Positions 5,055-6,711 of a stretch of DNA of 6,711 nt are shown here, in pieces; position 1 is the stretch's first letter; each line of letters opens with the position of its first letter. Under the pieces are notes generated by a model, which had not been told where the DNA came from, ran no database searches, and worked only from the letters and a program-made list of their open reading frames with translations. The position numbers and the translations under genes were made by a program. Source of the DNA: Ruminococcaceae bacterium UBA1691 (lineage in GTDB: Bacteria; Bacillota; Clostridia; Oscillospirales; Acutalibacteraceae); NCBI GenBank assembly GCA_002320555.1, contig DCJV01000035.1, forward strand, positions 1 through 6,711. The letters are read 5' to 3'.

Positions 5055-5993
5055 ATGAAACAGTGCATGAATTGCCAAAAGGCACTCAACGACAACGCAA
5101 AATTCTGCGTTTATTGCGGCACAAAATGTGAAGCCTCATCCCCAGCGTCTGATCAGCCGGTGCAGAACGCCCCCCTGAATCCAAGCCCCACTATTGATCT
5201 GAAGCAGCTGTTACCCACATCTGCCGACGCAGTCCTTTCAGACGAACCCAAGCTGAATTTATTGAAGAAAAATGCTTCCGGCCTTACCTACTTTATTTTT
5301 CTGCTTCTTTATTCCCTGTTCGCCTGCGTCAGCTTTTTTTACATCTTCACCTCCGAACTGCCGGGGATGGATTTTCTGAACGACATCATGGGAAAATTCG
5401 GCCTTTCGATCTATACGTTAAAAAGCTACCTGCCTTCTCTGGATACCCTCACCATCCTGTACCGTTTTGCAAAAGCGCTCGGCATGCTGCCCATCATTTT
5501 GATCTGTATCGGGATCTGGAAATTCTATCTGGCCTGCAAGCAGCCTGGAAATACTGTTGGGCACTCAAACGGGCTTATTTTTATCGAGATTCCGGTGATG
5601 ATTTCATTTATCGGTTACGCACTTGGCGCAATCCTGATTTTGATCGGTGGAGGCTTGCTAACGTCCGCCTTGGATAAATGGTGGATTTTCCTGATTGCTC
5701 TCGCGCTCTGCCTTATATCGCTCATCGATTTATTTTACGCCAGCATGATCCTTCGGCTTTTGTTAAATGCCCGGCAGATTTTAGAAAGCCCCACCCCAAC
5801 CAGCACGATCTCTTATGGCTGGGTTCTCATCGTTTTCAATTTTATCTCTGCCGTCTATCACCTGTTTTTCGGCGCAAATGGCGTACTGGGGAATCTCCTA
5901 TGCGCAGCATCGGTCACTGCAATTACGATTTGCCTGATACAGTATAAGAACAATATAAACACTTACTGGCGCTCCTCTTCAGAGGCTGAATAA
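5055..5993 (+). CDS. Polytopic membrane protein with N-terminal zinc ribbon
   Basis: A 312-residue protein, last of the operon. The zinc ribbon is at the very N-terminus: C4-x2-C7 and C18-x2-C21, the same kind as in the first operon gene. A Pro/Ser/Asn-rich linker (about 26-70) follows, then about six membrane segments (near 77-98, 143-160, 175-202, 209-232, 254-272 and 276-297) with a longer loop (about 100-140) after the first. The N-terminus is inferred to be cytoplasmic. Proteins of this layout are common and mostly uncharacterised in Clostridia; no transporter or enzyme motif is seen. Pairing with a second zinc-ribbon protein in one operon suggests the two ribbons may meet in a complex, which is inference. 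No hairpin plus T-run follows the stop, so transcription may continue into the DUF1836 gene. Confidence 0.85.
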   Translation: MKQCMNCQKALNDNAKFCVYCGTKCEASSPASDQPVQNAPLNPSPTIDLKQLLPTSADAVLSDEPKLNLLKKNASGLTYFIFLLLYSLFACVSFFYIFTSELPGMDFLNDIMGKFGLSIYTLKSYLPSLDTLTILYRFAKALGMLPIILICIGIWKFYLACKQPGNTVGHSNGLIFIEIPVMISFIGYALGAILILIGGGLLTSALDKWWIFLIALALCLISLIDLFYASMILRLLLNARQILESPTPTSTISYGWVLIVFNFISAVYHLFFGANGVLGNLLCAASVTAITICLIQYKNNINTYWRSSSEAE

Positions 5994-6013
5994 AAGCGCT
6001 CCTCCGTTTACAC

Positions 6014-6042
6014 TTGTCAAACAGTATAAAAAGCCGTATAAT
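6014..6042 (+). promoter_or_regulatory. Near-consensus sigma-A promoter of the DUF1836 gene
   Basis: TTGTCA (6014-6019) and TATAAT (6037-6042) have a 17-bp spacer. The predicted start near 6049 gives a leader of about 40 nt, which contains the overlapping palindromes ACACGTGT (6063-6070) and GTGTACAC (6067-6074) and then the SD GGAGG (6077-6081), 7 nt before ATG. Confidence 0.78.
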
Positions 6043-6088
6043 AAAGCAAGAGATAACGTTTAACACGTGTACACACGGAGGTTTTGAT

Positions 6089-6711
6089 ATGGCTGATCTG
6101 AAAGACGAAACCCTGCGCCGCGCGCAGGAGCTTGCAAATTTTAAACTGCTTGCCTCAGGTGATATTCCAAAGATAGATCTTTATATGGAGCAGGTTACCT
6201 CCCTGTTGGAGCAAGAGATGGGGCCGAGCCTGCGCCGCAAGGATGAGAGCGTTTTTACCAACACAATGATCAACAACTACAGCAAGGAGGGCGTCCTCCC
6301 CCGCCCGGAAAACAAGCGCTACAATCGCCGCCATATCATTACGCTCATCTATATTTTTCTGCTCAAGCAAAATCTTCCGATGCCGGAGATCAAACGCTTT
6401 ACCTCACATATTGAAAATGCAGAGCAGCTCGATAAGATGTACGACATTTTTTACGACCTGGTCGGAGGCTATGAAAAGACCTACCGGAAGGATATCGAGG
6501 ATAAGCTCTCCAGAATCGAGCATCAGTGCAAAGATAAGGGTGTCACAGATGAGAGCAGCATAGCGTTGACGCTGATTGCCCTGCTCTCCTTCGAGGCCTC
6601 CCTAAACACCATGCTCAGCAGCCGCCTGCTCGATTATTGCAAGGAAAAAAGAGAAGAACGGCTTCAGCAGGAAGAGGTGCACAAAGCTCGCGAACAGGCG
6701 GGAAACGAGCA
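6089..6711 (+). CDS. DUF1836 domain protein (partial at right window edge)
   Basis: Starting at ATG 6089 the frame is open for 207 codons to the window end. The DUF1836 signature is clear: IDLYMEQVTSLLEQE (29-43), TNTMINNYSKEGVLPRP (57-73), KRYNRRHIITLIYIFLLKQ (76-94) and PMPEIKRF (98-105). The early part resembles a MerR-like helix-turn-helix, suggesting DNA binding, but the family has no settled function. Residues about 100-185 look mostly alpha-helical and the final part is charged (EERLQQEEVHKAREQ), possibly a coiled coil. Family members are about 150-230 residues, so the cut probably removes only the tail. It has its own promoter and a good SD; readthrough from the upstream membrane operon is also possible. 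Family assignment is fairly sure; a regulatory role is inferred. Confidence 0.85.
   Translation, partial: MADLKDETLRRAQELANFKLLASGDIPKIDLYMEQVTSLLEQEMGPSLRRKDESVFTNTMINNYSKEGVLPRPENKRYNRRHIITLIYIFLLKQNLPMPEIKRFTSHIENAEQLDKMYDIFYDLVGGYEKTYRKDIEDKLSRIEHQCKDKGVTDESSIALTLIALLSFEASLNTMLSSRLLDYCKEKREERLQQEEVHKAREQAGNE

Overview
The window looks like chromosomal DNA from an anaerobic, moderate-GC Firmicute, most likely a Clostridia/Oscillospirales-type gut bacterium. This rests on gene content: a PflX-like radical SAM enzyme, a DUF1836 protein, zinc-ribbon-anchored membrane proteins and an Arc-type ribbon-helix-helix (RHH) protein. Strong purine-rich Shine-Dalgarno (SD) sites, use of GTG and TTG starts, and sigma-A type promoters with 17-bp spacers fit too. 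No rRNA, tRNA, CRISPR array or insertion sequence was seen.

Layout. Positions 1-1707 (minus strand) hold a nearly complete hemolysin III/PAQR-family membrane protein, cut at the left edge, and upstream of it a radical SAM protein of the PflX type. Each has its own recognisable promoter. The radical SAM gene is divergent from a plus-strand glycerophosphodiester phosphodiesterase (1888-2631), and the two promoters lie about 50 bp apart around an inverted repeat. A 20-bp-stem terminator (2694-2741) separates the phosphodiesterase from a convergent 57-residue RHH regulator (2798-2971, minus).

The RHH gene is divergent from a three-gene plus-strand operon (3138-5993). That operon encodes (a) a zinc-ribbon, single-pass protein with two tandem extracellular beta-rich repeats and a C-terminal domain, (b) a small single-pass protein with an NTF2-like-looking extracellular domain, and (c) a second zinc-ribbon protein with about six membrane segments. 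The RHH/operon intergenic region carries a perfect 8-bp inverted repeat plus a third copy of the same word inside the operon promoter, and a separate symmetric cluster at the predicted transcription start. The simplest reading, which is inference, is an envelope-associated membrane cassette controlled by the divergent RHH protein.

The right end (6089 onward) is the start of a DUF1836 protein with its own near-consensus promoter, cut by the window edge. The zinc-ribbon/RHH cassette is the least explained part of the window and the best candidate for an undescribed system. The remaining genes belong to well-known families.
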